Positions 52,231 through 63,503 of a DNA stretch of 64,000 nucleotides are shown piece after piece. A program made the position numbers and the translations under genes. Where the stretch lies: assembly GCA_027577595.1 (NCBI GenBank), contig JANBRJ010000014.1, forward strand, positions 186,001 through 250,000, in the 5' to 3' direction. The notes under the pieces were generated by a model. That model was not told where the DNA came from, did not search any database, and saw nothing but the letters and a program-made list of their open reading frames with translations. Each line of letters starts with the position of its first letter. Positions within the stretch are counted from its first letter, which is position 1. Origin of the DNA: Coemansia sp. RSA 487. Taxonomy: Eukaryota > Kickxellomycota > Kickxellomycetes > Kickxellales > Kickxellaceae.

Positions 52231-55200
52231 TTACGAAGCTGTCTCATTCTCTTCGATATGTTGCTTCTTTGCCGGCGTGTCCTCGCTGTCAGTCGGTCTT
52301 TTGAGTGGTACGGTACCACCAGTCGATGATTCGAGTGCTACAATCTTTTCTTGCAGCTCATTCACCTGGGTCTCGAGATCAGCAGCACGCTTGTTCGCGC
52401 GTGAGATCTGCAGCTTCGAACGCAACTCAGCGGTTTTCTTCGCATTGGCTTGCGCTGCCTCGATCTTGGCTTCCGATCCAGCCAGCTGCTTCTGTGCCTC
52501 GCTTAGCTGCTTTTGAAGGTCGTTCACCAACGACGACGATGGTGACGCACCCTCGCCTTGTTGTGTCTGCTGTAGCTCCGCAACTTGCTTTTCCAGCTGG
52601 GTCGCTTTGGCTTGCAGCACCTTGTTGTCGCGAGCGTACTTGAGCGCCCTAGCTTTGAGCTGCTCCAGCTGAGACTCGTAGTCCTTGACCTTTGCGTCTG
52701 CTTCAGCAAGCTTCTGGCGGAGTTGCTCGACCTCTATCGACGCATCCGCACCAGCAGCTTCGCCCGTCGTGTTCTGAGCAGTGACAAGCTCTGCGCGCGC
52801 GTTCTCCAGCAGCTGCTGGGTCTGCTGTAGCTGCTCGGCCAGCTGGTGCTGCGCCGTCGTGGCGTCATCCTTGTCTTTTGTCAGCACAGTGATCTCGGAC
52901 TGCAGTTTGGCAACGGCATCGTCCTGGGCACCCGATCCTTGCTGAGGAGAAACAGAAGGCGCCAACACGGGAAGCTGCTGTTCAGCGCCAGCCTCCAAGT
53001 GTCCGCGCAGTTCATCGATCTGCTGGCTAAGCGACTGGATCGTGGCCTCATGGGCCTTGATGGTCTTGTTGCTCTGGTCGAGCTTCTCAACCGACTGCTG
53101 GCGCAGCTTTTGGAAGACGGTGTGGAGCTTGTCGAACTTGGCCTTTTGTTCCTGCGCATCCCTGGCCATCCGCTGCGATTCCTCCTGGGTGCTCGCCAGT
53201 ATTCCACGTTCGCTCGACAGATCGTTCATTAGAGAGTCGACTTGGCTCTTAAGGCGGCTGATTTCCGACTGAAGCAGCTTGGCCTTCCTCGAGTCAGCCG
53301 TAACCTTTTGCGTCGCCTCTCTATTGTTCTGTTCCTGAAGCCGCGCGTTCTCAACAGTCATGCGCTCAGCAGCTGCACGAAGCTCCTCGTTCTGCTTCTT
53401 CAGTGCCTCGTACTCCTCGGGCTCGATCATCTGGTACCTGGCCAGGACCTTCTCGTGGCGCTGCTTCCAGTGCTCACACATATGCTGTAGCTGCTGAACT
53501 TCGGCGCGAACCGCGTCGAGTTCAGCTTGCAGCGATGCATTGATGCTCCGTAGCTGTGGAACCTCTTGGTCCTTCACCTTCGTCAGCTCCGTTTCTAGGC
53601 TATGCAGCTGTGCGCGTGCGCCATTGAGCTCCGAGCGCAGCACAGTGTTGGACTCGCGGAGAAGAGTGGCTTGCTCAATCAGCTGTCTGCAGGATTGGCG
53701 CTGAGATGCGGTCAGACTTAGCGGCCCTTCGCCAGCAGCCAAAATAGTCTCAACAGATGAGGAGGATGAAGACTGGTGTTGGCCCATAGACGTGTCGCCG
53801 TCGTTATCTGCAATTCCGCCGCTACCAACGCCGGCAGGGGTGTACTGCATCAGCTCGTTGCGCGCCTCGTCAAGCATCCGCTGCGTGTGCGTTGTCTGCT
53901 GCTTCCATCGCTGCGACTCCTGCTGGGCCAGCTCAAGCTGAGCAGTGACCAGATCGCGTTCGCGGCGCAGATACACAACAACGTCACGTAGCCCGCTGGG
54001 GGCTGAGGGAACTGACGAGGGCTGCTCACCAGCGTCATTGGCTGCGTCGCCGCCTTCTACGGAAGCGACCTGCTCGGGGTCGACAGATATGTCGGGCACT
54101 TGGTGGCCCAGAGACTCAAGGTGCGCCAGCAGCAACGAGTTCTGACGCCTGATCTCCGACAGTTGCTCTTCAGCAGCCTTGACATCCTGGTCAGCCTTGT
54201 CGCGTGCCTTTCTATCATCTTGCTTAAGCCTAGCATTCGCCTTCTCGCACGCCTGAAGCTCGTCCGCGGTTTCTGTAAGTTTACGCTGCGTTTCACGAAG
54301 CTTCTCACGCGCAAGCAGCGTGCCCTCGATATCCTTCGCATGTGCAACAATCTCACGCTCATATTGCTCTTGCAGGCTCTGTGCAGACTCCTCGTGACGC
54401 CGCATGTCGTCGCGCAGCGTTGCAAGCGACTGGGTCTTTTGTTCGACTGCATCCTCGAGCTGCGTGAGCCGCGACGCAATTTCAGATTTCTGCGTCTCAA
54501 GCGCGGTCTCGGCTGTCTGGGCCGCCTGTCTAGCGGCTTCCAGTTCCGATTGACAGCTGGCGAGCGACGCCTGGGCCTCGTGTAAGCTGGATTCGAGTCT
54601 CTCGACACGCGTCTTCTGCTCGGCCGTAACGCGCTCTTGCTCAGCCTTGTACTGGTCGTACGTGCGCGTCAGCTCGTCAAGGGAGCTTTCGTTTGTCGAC
54701 GAGAGCTGGCGGTAGTCCTCAGCGCGCTTGCTAGTGGTAGCCAGCTCGCTTTGCAGAGATTCTATCTGCGACCGCGCATCCTGTAGCTGGACGGTGAGCA
54801 GGGACTCCTTGGACACTGATTGACCCTGGCCCTTGGCACGCTGCATCAGTGTCTCTTGGCTCTGTATGCGAGCCTCCAGCACCGCTATCTGCCGCTGCAG
54901 CGCATCGCGGGACACCTCGACCTCGCGCTTCTCGCCCTGCAGCTTCGCGTATGCCTCCTTGCTCTCGAGCATCTGCTCTCGCATTTGAGACACACGCGTC
55001 TCGCGCTGGTCGATCTGGCCACGCAACTCACGCAGCTCGGCATCGTTTTTGAACTGCGCGCGTTCGTTTGCCTCGCGCGCCTGCCTGAGCTCAACACGAA
55101 CATCGTCGGTTTCTTTACGCGCAGCCTCCAGACGCTCACGCACTTGCGCTACTTGCTGCTCCGAGGACCTTTGCCACTCGTCGCGCATCTTTGTCGTGTT

Positions 55201-57908
55201 CTCCAGGATCTGCGTCAAACTTGCGCGCTCTGTGATCAGACGCTGCTCCTCGCTGCGCCAGCGCTTCTCGTTTGCAGCCAGGTTGTCACGCTCGGCCTCA
55301 AGCACTGCGGTTTGTCTACGCAGCTTGCTTAGCTCGACTCGGTCGGCGGTCATTGATTGGGTTGTGCTGTCCAGCTGCTTTTCATAAGACTCGGCTTGTT
55401 TGTGCAGCCGCGACGTGGCTAACCGCAGGTGATCGACTTCCTTCTGCCGGGCCTCAAGATCCCTAGTGAACATCTGGATCCGGTCGCTATCGAACTGGTT
55501 CTGGGACTCGGCCTTGGCTGAGCGCACGCGGAGTTCGGACAGCTCGGTTTGCATCTTGGTTGCATCGCGCTCGAGCTGCGTGCGTGTTTTACGTGTCTCA
55601 TTCTTGTATATGTCGAAATCCTCTTGCAGTTGGGCCAGCTGCAAGGCTGGCGATCCATCGACACCAGCACCGTCATCCTTGACAGTCGCGTGTGCGGCCC
55701 CGTCGGTCGATTGGCGGCCAAATGAGGAGCCGAATGTCGATGGCTGCTGCTCCAGAGAAGCCACGACAGGCGTTGACGCTATATCATCGTCGCCGCCGCC
55801 TCTTTGGCCCTTTATGGTCTTTAACATATCACGCTCACGCTCAACGACGCCCAGGCGCCGCTTGGCGTCATCGAACTCTGTGGACAGCTGGTCAAGCAAG
55901 GCCTCTGCTTGCTCCAGCGCATCCTTCACCTGATCCTCGTTGGCCTCTCGCTGCAGCTCCTCCTCCTGAGCCACCTGCGCCGCCAGTTCCCTGGTGGTGC
56001 GCAAAAGTCGGCGGTTCTGAGCAACCAGATCGGTGATGTCCGAGAACGCAACGAGCTTCTGCGAGATGACTCTGTCGACGTCGTTCAGCCACTTCTCTTC
56101 TTCATCGGACGAGAGATGCGAATCAGTAGCGCCAAACGACGAGCGCGAGCTGTCAGGCCGTTCGGGGACTGAACGGCCGCCTGTCCGAGTCTCCTCGGCG
56201 GCACGCAGCAGTCCTGCCACCTGTCTCTCAAGATCTCTGGTCTGCTGCTTCTCCATCGCAACCTGGCGCTGCAAAAGCTCGCGTTCCCTAAGGGACTCTT
56301 TCAACGACTTATCCTTGGCTACGCTGTCTTGGCGCACCTCGGCAAGGTCCTTGGCAATCCGGTCGGCGTCCTCCAGAAGGCGATGGTATTCTTCGCGCTC
56401 CGCGGCGATGATCGGCCCACGCTCCTCGATCTCTGATAGTATTTGCTCCATGCTCTGCCGCAAGCAATCGATCTCAGAATCAGCACTCTTGAGCCTGTCC
56501 TCTAGTGCTACTTTCTCCGAGTACAGTTGCGTTATGTTGAGCGACTTTTGCGCACTTTGGACCTGCGAAGCGACAGAGGCAGTCGGCGACAACATCAACT
56601 TGCCTTGCGTCGAGGATCCCGACGATGCAGCTTCGGCAAGTAGGCGGTTGGCATTACGCAGCTCTGCTTCTAGTTTCGCAGCACTCTCCCGGGCCTCACC
56701 GTATGCTTGCTCAACCTCCTCCAGCCGCTGCTCCATCAGCGACACTGCTTTGCCTGCTTCCTCCTCGTTTGCCTTCTGATGGCTCTCGAGCTCGCGCAAA
56801 CTGGCTTCGACCCCGCGGACGTGCTCTTTGGCCGCCTCTGTGGTACGTTCCCACTCTGCGCATAGTTTCTTCTGCGCAGCCATCTCGCTCTTGAACTGCT
56901 CAGTGCGTTCAGCCAACTCTGCCTTGGCCATCCGCTCAGCTTCCATCTTGGCTCTAAGCGTACGATCCGTTTGGCCGCTGCGATGGCGCGCTTCCTCAAT
57001 TTGTTCATTGAGCGACTCAATTTCAGCCCTCAACCGCGCCGTCTCAGCACGTCCAGTCGTCGATGATCGTGAGAGCTCCGTCTTGGCTTGCTGCATTTCC
57101 GTTTGCGTCTTCACAAGCTCCTCGTCAAGCCACTTGACTTGGTTCTTGGCCAACTCTAATGACTGCTTGAGCATATGTTCATTGACGTCGGATACCGAGG
57201 TCTGTGCACGCAGACGAGCCAATTGCTCATGGTCCTGGGATGCTTGTGCCCGCAAATCCTGGATTATCTCAGTCATTCGGCTGATTTCGCGGTCCTTGTC
57301 GTCGAGCTGCTCGCGCCGCTCAGCTATTTGAGAAAGATGGTTGCGCTTTTCGTCCTGGAGTGCAGTGAGTTGCTGCTGCTGTTGCGTTAACTGAGTTTCC
57401 AGTGCGGCTCGCTGGTTGCGCTCATCGTCCAGCAAGCTTTGGAGCTTACTTGTCTTCGATTGCAGCTCCTTTAGCTCCTCTGCACGCGACATTACCTCGC
57501 TTTTGGCACCCTCTAGCTGACTCTTCACTTGCCCGATGTTTTTGTTTAAGCGGTGAAGTTCGTTCTCTACATAGAAAGAAAAAACAGTTGAAGTACATGA
57601 TGTTCAGTTATAAGCATCATCCTGTGTGCTATTGCAAGTATAAAAAAAGGAGAGGGATTTGGATAAACATCACCAAATTGATTCCATTTGTCTTGCTGAG
57701 ACATACCTAGACGCGTGTTTTCGTATTGCAAACGGGCTTTCTCTTTAAACGTTTCGTCGCCATCGGTGTAGCCTACAGACTGCTCTAGTTTCTGCTGGAT
57801 GCTGGTGAGAAATTGCTGTGCATTAGAGTCGCCAGAATCGAGCTTCTCCAGAACGGAGGTTACTGTAGGCTGCGGCAGCCCCAGCAGCTGTGACAGCGTC
57901 TGGTCCAT
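52231..57908 (-). CDS. MLP1: Mlp1/TPR-like nuclear pore basket protein, two exons
   Basis: Exon 1 is 57908-57707 and exon 2 is 57566-52231, joined across a 140-bp GT-AG intron (CTAG|GTATGT; ATGTAG|AG); product about 1,845 residues. Yeast Mlp1 has 1,875. Almost the whole protein is coiled coil (about residues 60-1,750), dominated by Glu, Gln, Lys and Leu heptads, with a Ser/Asp-rich break near 480-520. The C-terminus is acidic/basic with an NLS-like KRPTDSEDTPAKKQ. The N-terminal exon (MDQTLSQLLGLPQPTVTSVL) leads into LQYENTRL|ENELHRLN, matching the start of the TPR family. Mlp1/TPR forms nuclear-basket filaments and acts in mRNA quality control. Without the splice the N-terminus would be lost. 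Confidence 0.88.
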
Positions 57909-58192
57909 ACACTGAAAATAGAAAGGAGTACCAGTGCAGCCAAACGGGCTATTAAATAAAGAAATAAACACTAGATTCCCTTGCGTATATAGGCGAGGGG
58001 AGATTCGTTAATATAAATTCAGAAAGAGAGAAAGAGCAGCACACAAAAAAGTGGCTAAACAGCAAAAATGCAACAAAAGCATTTTTTACGTATTCTAAAC
58101 ACGTTTTCTTTGCTTTTTTAGTCACAACTTAAAAAGGTTGTCGGCAGCCAATCATATGCCTGTATCTGATATTTATCACAAGGATCCAAAAC

Positions 58193-60490
58193 CTAATCAG
58201 AAGTAGCCCCAAGAGCGGGGTTTGATTTGGCCCAGGAGCTGATTGCCGTCCAGATCTCGTCCTTGACTGACTCGTCCTCGATGGTTGCCGGCGTCGCAAC
58301 TGGGCACTTTGCGGATGGGGATGCCGGGTTCTCCATAAGAATCGAGATCATTGAGCGGATCATCTTGCGGAGAACCTTGCCACTGCGCGTCTTTGGCAGC
58401 CGCTCAACAAACACGATGTTCTGCTTGTGCGGCGATGTAAACGAGCCGACACGCTCCCTGATGCTCGCAACCAAGTCAGCCTTGATCTGGTTCATAGTGT
58501 GGCCCAGGCGATGATGCTTACAGACGGCCACAACGACTGGCACGCTACCCTTAATGCCGTGCGGACGGGCCACCACGCATGCTTCGGCGATCTCATTGTG
58601 CTCAACCACCACTTCCTCGATTGCGCTTGTGGAGATGCGGTGCGCTGCTACGTTGATTATATCGTCGGCGCGCGAGAGGATGTGCACATATCCGTCGCTG
58701 TCCACCATGCCAGTGTCGCCAGTGTCGTAGTAGCCGGGAAACCTACGGAAGTAGACGTCGAAGAAGCGCTGCTCGTCGTTCCACAGCGTCGTCATGATCC
58801 CAGGCGGTAGAGGAAGCTTCACCACAATGTTGCCAATCTCACTGGGTGCTGCCTCTTCTGGATTGTGGTCAATCTGTGCTTCTTCGTCAAACTCGTCCTT
58901 GATGCGTAGGACGCGCAGGTCGACGCCCTGCACTGGCAAGCCGGCACTGCCATACTTAATTGGTGGCAACTTGCTGCCATCCTCTGACAGCCCGACCTCT
59001 ATGCCCACCAGCGGCGATCCAGTTTCGGTTTGCCACCAGTTGTCCGACACGACGTTGTTCACGGGTGTCGGGATATGGTGCAGCGCCTTGCCGCTGTCGT
59101 CTACGCCAGTGATGTGGCGCACCCACCAGCGCTGGATCTCGGGCAGGCACCGCTCCCCGGCTAGGAACATTGCCTTGACGCCTGACAGATCGTATTTCTT
59201 GCGGTAGTCACTGTGCGGGTCTTCGCGGCGCAAGATCATCAGAGCTGTTGGTGCAGTAAAGAACGTTGTCACTCTATACTGCTCCATAACGCGGTAGAAT
59301 GCGCTGGGATCCGGTGTGCCTACAGGTTTTCCCTCGTACAAGACAGTTGTAGATCCGTTGAGCAGCGGCCCATAGCATATGTACGAGTGGCCCAAGATCC
59401 ACCCAAGATCACTAGCCGCCCAGTACACTTGCCCTGGCTTGCAGGCATACATTCGCTCCATCGTGTACTGCAGAACAACGGCATGTCCGCCGCTAGGTCG
59501 CACCACACCCTTTGGTGAGCCGGTGGTCCCGCTAGTGTACAGAATATAGAGCGGATCGTTTGCTCCAACCGTCTCATACTCGTGGAACACCTCAGACTCT
59601 GCAATTGCATCGATCGCGTTCTGCCAGCTCTCTTCGCCCGGGTTGAGCGAAGCCATGTACTGCTCCCTCTGCAGAACCACAATTTTTGCAGGCAAGTGCT
59701 TGCATAGCTTCAGCGCACCGTCGAGCAGCGGCTTGTATGCCACGGTTTTCTCGGGCCCTTCGATGCCGCACGAGCTAGCAAGAATGACCTTTGGTTGGCA
59801 GTCCTCGATCCTCTTGGCAAGCTCGTGCGACGCAAATCCGCCAAAGACAACTGAGTGTATGGCTCCCAGGCGCGCACAAGCCAGCATTGCGATGATGGCC
59901 TCGGGAACCGCGCCCATGTACAGAAGCACGCGGTCGCCCTTCCCGACTCCATTGCGTCTGAGCATCGTGGCTGTCTGCTTCACTTTGAACAGAAGCTCGT
60001 CGTACGTGTATTTTCGGATTGTGTGTGTCGCTGGCGAGTCGTAGATCAGCGCGTTTTGGTGTCCCCTGCCACTGTTTACATGTCTGTCCAGTGCGTTGTA
60101 GCATACATTGAGCTTTCCATCTGGAAACCACAGAACCCTGTGTGGTTTTTGTGCGTCTGGTATTTCTAATGCTCGGGTCGGGCTTTTGATCCAATCAATG
60201 GCCTGCTGAGCCTCCATCCAAAACCCCTCGGGATCCTTGAGCGACCGCTGTCTCTCGCGCTCCTGCTTGTATATCCTGCGCGCACCCGCGACTGTGCTGC
60301 TTGTCGTTGTAAGCGCTCTTTGGGATAGCGAGTTTGTATTAAGTTGGTTGGCCAGCCGTCTGGCCAGCAGCATCTTTGATGTCCCTTGCTGAATATTGAA
60401 TGGCGCTACGGCTGCTAGAAGTGCCGTATGTTTTTTTGGCATCGTGATGCCAAGATGTCTCACTAGAACACGAACAGCTGGTCTATTCAT
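58193..60490 (-). CDS. Propionyl/acetyl-CoA synthetase, ACSS3-like, mitochondrial-type
   Basis: The 765-residue paralogue of the synthetase at 32771-34882. It has the same ANL core: an A3 motif YTSGTTGSPKGVV, VVSDNWWQTETGSP, YYDTGDTGMVDSDG and the catalytic lysine of LPKTRSGK (Lys705). The first 80 or so residues are Arg/Ser/Thr-rich with few acidic residues (MNRPAVRVLVRHLG, then MLLARRLANQL), a likely mitochondrial presequence absent from the other copy. The ATG at 60490 is the first in frame; the frame opens upstream without an ATG. Human ACSS3 is mitochondrial and prefers propionate; the same is inferred. The two genes probably split cytosolic and mitochondrial roles. Confidence 0.9.
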   Translation of the reverse strand: MNRPAVRVLVRHLGITMPKKHTALLAAVAPFNIQQGTSKMLLARRLANQLNTNSLSQRALTTTSSTVAGARRIYKQERERQRSLKDPEGFWMEAQQAIDWIKSPTRALEIPDAQKPHRVLWFPDGKLNVCYNALDRHVNSGRGHQNALIYDSPATHTIRKYTYDELLFKVKQTATMLRRNGVGKGDRVLLYMGAVPEAIIAMLACARLGAIHSVVFGGFASHELAKRIEDCQPKVILASSCGIEGPEKTVAYKPLLDGALKLCKHLPAKIVVLQREQYMASLNPGEESWQNAIDAIAESEVFHEYETVGANDPLYILYTSGTTGSPKGVVRPSGGHAVVLQYTMERMYACKPGQVYWAASDLGWILGHSYICYGPLLNGSTTVLYEGKPVGTPDPSAFYRVMEQYRVTTFFTAPTALMILRREDPHSDYRKKYDLSGVKAMFLAGERCLPEIQRWWVRHITGVDDSGKALHHIPTPVNNVVSDNWWQTETGSPLVGIEVGLSEDGSKLPPIKYGSAGLPVQGVDLRVLRIKDEFDEEAQIDHNPEEAAPSEIGNIVVKLPLPPGIMTTLWNDEQRFFDVYFRRFPGYYDTGDTGMVDSDGYVHILSRADDIINVAAHRISTSAIEEVVVEHNEIAEACVVARPHGIKGSVPVVVAVCKHHRLGHTMNQIKADLVASIRERVGSFTSPHKQNIVFVERLPKTRSGKVLRKMIRSMISILMENPASPSAKCPVATPATIEDESVKDEIWTAISSWAKSNPALGATSD

Positions 60491-60613
60491 GGCTGGATAC
60501 AAGAAAATAATAATAGAGCTCAATAGTGTGTCTTTAATTGTGGAGAATAATTGTAAGAGAATAAGGTAGGATGTGGCAAGCAAGAGGAGAAAGAGGGAGC
60601 CTCTAGGTATGTT

Positions 60614-60847
60614 TCACATCAGCATCTTGTACGCTAATCCTTCGATGCTATCACAATACGTGGGTGGCGGTGTTGAAGGGTGAGTGTGGAGAGTGCCATC
60701 GACATTACACCTGTTTCCTGTCACCTGCTCGTTCTGTTGATCAATTGAAAGAGCATCGACGAGAGCATCCACATTAGCGCACTGAAAACTACCCAGTAGA
60801 TCTCGAACTTTCGTGGAAAAAGAGCATAAAAGATTTGTAGTTTTCAA
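60614..60847 (-). pseudogene. Orphan open frame, possibly a gene tail cut by the neighbouring transposon
   Basis: About 77 open codons with a protein-like translation (for example VRDLLGSFQCANVDALVDAL) and a normal stop at 60614, but no ATG near the start. The frame begins about 55 bp from the end of the Tc1/mariner-like element, as a gene tail separated from its upstream part would. It lies only 124 bp upstream of the ACSS start on the same strand. No family recognised. It may be chance. Confidence 0.2.
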
Positions 60848-61179
60848 ATTAGGAAAGCTACTGCTTTGAGCTTATCGTGATCACATGCCTCATGTTCAGA
60901 TACAGTATTTTGCAGAACTAATTGCGCTGAATAAGAAGGATGTATGCGCGTCGAATGATCAAAGGTTTGTGGTGGCGATAATGCATTTTGCGCTCCAAGA
61001 AAAAGCCAACTATGCCAGTTGGTGTTATATTTGCACTTGGAAGCAAGAGGTGCAAACTGAGCTTTGTGGAGAGAGCTGTTCGCTACACGCCTATTACTTT
61101 GCACTGAAATGGATCGGCTTCCTGGTTTCTGTTTGTGCTTTCAATGCAGTTGGCTAACATTGATCCCAACAAAACCTAA

Positions 61180-61305
61180 CAATCTGAAGAAATACCACTG
61201 CTGGCACACATCAAGAAGAGTCTATGTGAGGCATTCAACGGCATGACCATATCAGTGCCAGCACTACACCGGTATTTGGTTGAAAAATGCTGCCTGCCAA
61301 CGTAA
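61180..61305 (+). pseudogene. Transposase N-terminal (HTH) fragment
   Basis: An open frame reading LAHIKKSLCEAFNGMTIS then VPALHRYLVEKCCLPT. This is the helix-turn-helix pattern at the N-terminus of fungal Tc1/mariner transposases (I-S-x-x-x-L-H-x-x-L-V-x-K-C). It stops at TAA 61303-61305 and no DDE domain follows. The matching part survives in the 51.6 kb copy in degenerate form. A family assignment from pattern only. Confidence 0.55.
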
Positions 61306-61309
61306 GAAG

Positions 61310-61594
61310 ATGAAAGAAGTGCTCTGCCCCGGTCTCCTTGAGTGCACCAACGAGCTGCGTATGGAGCCCGTGGAAGTGGGTGGTGTTCTGGCTCCTCGTT
61401 TACACATGTACAACCGAGATCTCGCAGCCGTTCTCAACTTCAGGTATATTTTCCATGGCCTTCACGGCCACGGTGGGACTCCAGAGCGCTTCTGCCGCAG
61501 TCGGCCTGCTGCCGTCGCTACTACCGATGAACAGCAACCCAAGAAGAAAAGGAATACGACAGCCGCAAAAAAGACGGCAAGGACGAACAAATAA
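61310..61594 (+). pseudogene. C-terminal fragment of a Fanzor-type (TnpB-related) RNA-guided nuclease
   Basis: Up to 94 codons. The segment LHMYNRDLAAVLNFRYI followed by GTPERFCR fits the C-terminal signature of eukaryotic Fanzor proteins: the third RuvC motif with Asn-Arg-Asp, then N-x-R-x-I and a P-E-R-F-x-R ending. Just before it, GLLECTNE resembles one half of the expected zinc ribbon, but the second Cys pair is not intact. A basic Lys/Arg/Thr tail ends the frame. The RuvC I and II parts are absent, so it cannot be a working nuclease. Fanzor proteins are known to ride in Tc1/mariner elements of fungi, which fits the surrounding inverted repeats. Confidence 0.6.
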
Positions 61595-61938
61595 CAACCA
61601 CCACGAAATCCAGCCAAGATTATAGCCGCAGCAAATACTAGTTCTAGGAATCCTAGTTCTAGGATATGATACTGCCGGTTTTGCAGGTAGGTACTCAAAT
61701 GCGAGCCGAGGAGATAAACACCTGTGACTGCTTTTTGGCGATGATACTTTGGCAATGGCACTAATCATTTGTGTTTTCTCGTGTGTTTTCCTGTTTTGCA
61801 CTGACGCAGATGCCACGCCAATTGACGCAAACGGCTTTTCTTGGAACGCAAAATGCATTATTGCCACCACAAACCTTTCACAATTCGACGCGTATACATC
61901 ATTATTCAGAGCAGCTAGTTTTGTAAAACATAGCACAG

Positions 61939-62131
61939 TAAGAGATTGCGACTGCTTTTTCTTCTAACAGCTGATAAAACAATGATATGTATTTCGCGAA
62001 ACGCATTTTCTATTAAAACCACAGTTTATTTCCGTCATTTAGATTTCATCCGAGCTTCTTGCAGCATTTATTTATGTAAATAAAATGAAGTAAAGCTAAA
62101 TTCTTGCCAAAGGGCTCTTGTTTGTTGTGAA
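61939..62131. other. Short spacer
   Basis: About 190 bp between the transposon end and the transporter pseudogene. Nothing recognised. Confidence 0.4.
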
Positions 62132-63503
62132 TTAGTGAAACTCAAAGAACACTGCAAAAAGTGTGGAAACTCCAGAGAAGGTAACAGCTGTTTTAGAGTT
62201 TGCTTCGTGACCGATATGATCCAAGATGGCGCCGGGTAAGGGAGCACCAATGATAGTTTAAATGCGCTGGATGCCTCACATATTAGCCATTATCGCAGGA
62301 AGGAGACTAATTATGCCATCGCAAAACAGACCGTATACTATGGCGCAAGCCAAACCAGTGCTAACTGACTCAAAGGGAAATTAAGGAATTAGAACACCAG
62401 AGGAAACAATTAATGTGCATCCAGTCGTTGTGTTGATGGTACCTAAGAGCGGCACAAGCTGATCCGTCTTTACTCTTCCTACAATGGAAGCTGCGCTGAT
62501 AATGGTTACCAGGTTATTACCAAAAGAGTCCGATTTCCCGATCCTTTGTATCGCAAAGAGTGGAAGCTCGAAAGACGGCGTGAAGTAGCCAGCGACTCCA
62601 CAGATTGCACTAAAAATATAAAGATAAACCCGATGTCGTGGAATGTCGATTTTCGACGTTTTTCTTGCGTGCTTCGGTGTGCAAGTAATTACGCATGAAA
62701 AGGCTAACTAACGATGCAACAGCAAATGTGGTTATGCTAGTGATATGCAGAGCCCAGCCGGCACCCAAGCTGTCTATGCTTATTCTTCTCGCTGCTGGTC
62801 CCAGCCACAGTCCGCCGACTTCGCTGCCCGCTACGACAATGCCGATTGTAAGGGCCTGGTGTCTAACGAACCATTGAGATGGAGCGGATGTAGTCGGAAT
62901 AAATATTATTGATGCGCCTATCGAAAACATAATTCCTTGTGCAATAATCAGCTTCCACGCAGTGCTGTCGCAAAGGACACGATAACCAAGGGCACTCCCG
63001 GAGAATGCCGGTGGGGATGCCAAAAACTGACATTCTGGAAAACTACAACGCGTCGACCTACAACAGCGTTGGCGTGGGCTCGCTGGGGGCTGGCTGGGAT
63101 TATAGTACGTTTCATACATGCCATAAGCGCTGACGCAGCTCATAGAGAACACCAGCATTAAACCTCCAGATACTACCGCCGCCCAGCCATAGGCGCCGTC
63201 GACAGGCTTTTCCTCCAGCGCCTTGTTCTCCCACTACCTTGGTTTTGGAGAAATCGTGCTGTCACAACTATCAACCGACTTTTCGCTAGGCGTGTCAACG
63301 TACATGTTTGTATCGCTGATTGCTGGGTCCTTAGCTGAATAGGGCGTACAGTTGCCATCCGACTGAGAAGGTGCTGTTGATATTTCTCTATTATTACGTG
63401 TGTTTGCTTTAGCAATAACAAAAAAGACATCTATATGCACCAAAGCTCCAGTTTCAAAGATACGTCCGGTTCTCGATGATAGGCAATGAAATAAATACCT
63501 CAT
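62132..63503 (-). pseudogene. Broken MCT-type (monocarboxylate transporter-like) MFS gene
   Basis: Minus-strand pieces in different frames add up to an MCT/MCH-type MFS transporter. The N-terminal cytosolic part (NMYVDTPSEKSVDSCDS) runs into an in-frame TAG (63235-63237). The first helix follows (PVDGAYGWAAVVSGG, LMLVFSMSCVSAYGMYETYY), then AWKLIIAQGIMFSIGASIIF, WFVRHQALTIGIVVAGSEVGG and, after a frame change near 62610, GVAGYFTPSFELPLFAIQRIGK and LVTIISAASIVGR. The stretch 62980-63080 is scrambled by at least one further frameshift. The C-terminal half (62132-62450) has about three more stops. It is a host-gene pseudogene, and the TE-rich neighbourhood fits a decaying locus. Substrate unknown; MCT homologues carry monocarboxylates or riboflavin. 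Confidence 0.75.

Larger units (their letters stand above)
60903..61938 (+). mobile_element. Tc1/mariner-like inverted-repeat element carrying a Fanzor remnant
   Basis: About 1,036 bp. Inverted arms of roughly 105-110 bp: 60903-61008 reads CAGTATTTTGCAGAAC at its tip, and the far end (61834-61938) in reverse reads the matching sequence with about 75-80% identity. Both arms share AAAGGTTTGTGGTGGC and ATGCATTTTGCG. TA dinucleotides flank both tips (60901-60902, 61939-61940), the Tc1/mariner target; the CAGT tip also fits that superfamily. Inside are a transposase helix-turn-helix fragment and a Fanzor C-terminal fragment. No full transposase fits in 1 kb, so the element is non-autonomous. The 51.6 kb copy shares the arms and the transposase fragment but not the Fanzor piece. 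Confidence 0.7.

Noticed and set aside
57567-57706. Separate small gene upstream of the Mlp1/TPR frame
   Set aside because: The first part splices in frame to the main coiled-coil exon, and the remaining codons are intron sequence.
61400-61936. 178-codon minus-strand frame across the right arm of the Fanzor element
   Set aside because: It merely spans the inverted arm and the antisense of the Fanzor fragment; no protein family is visible.
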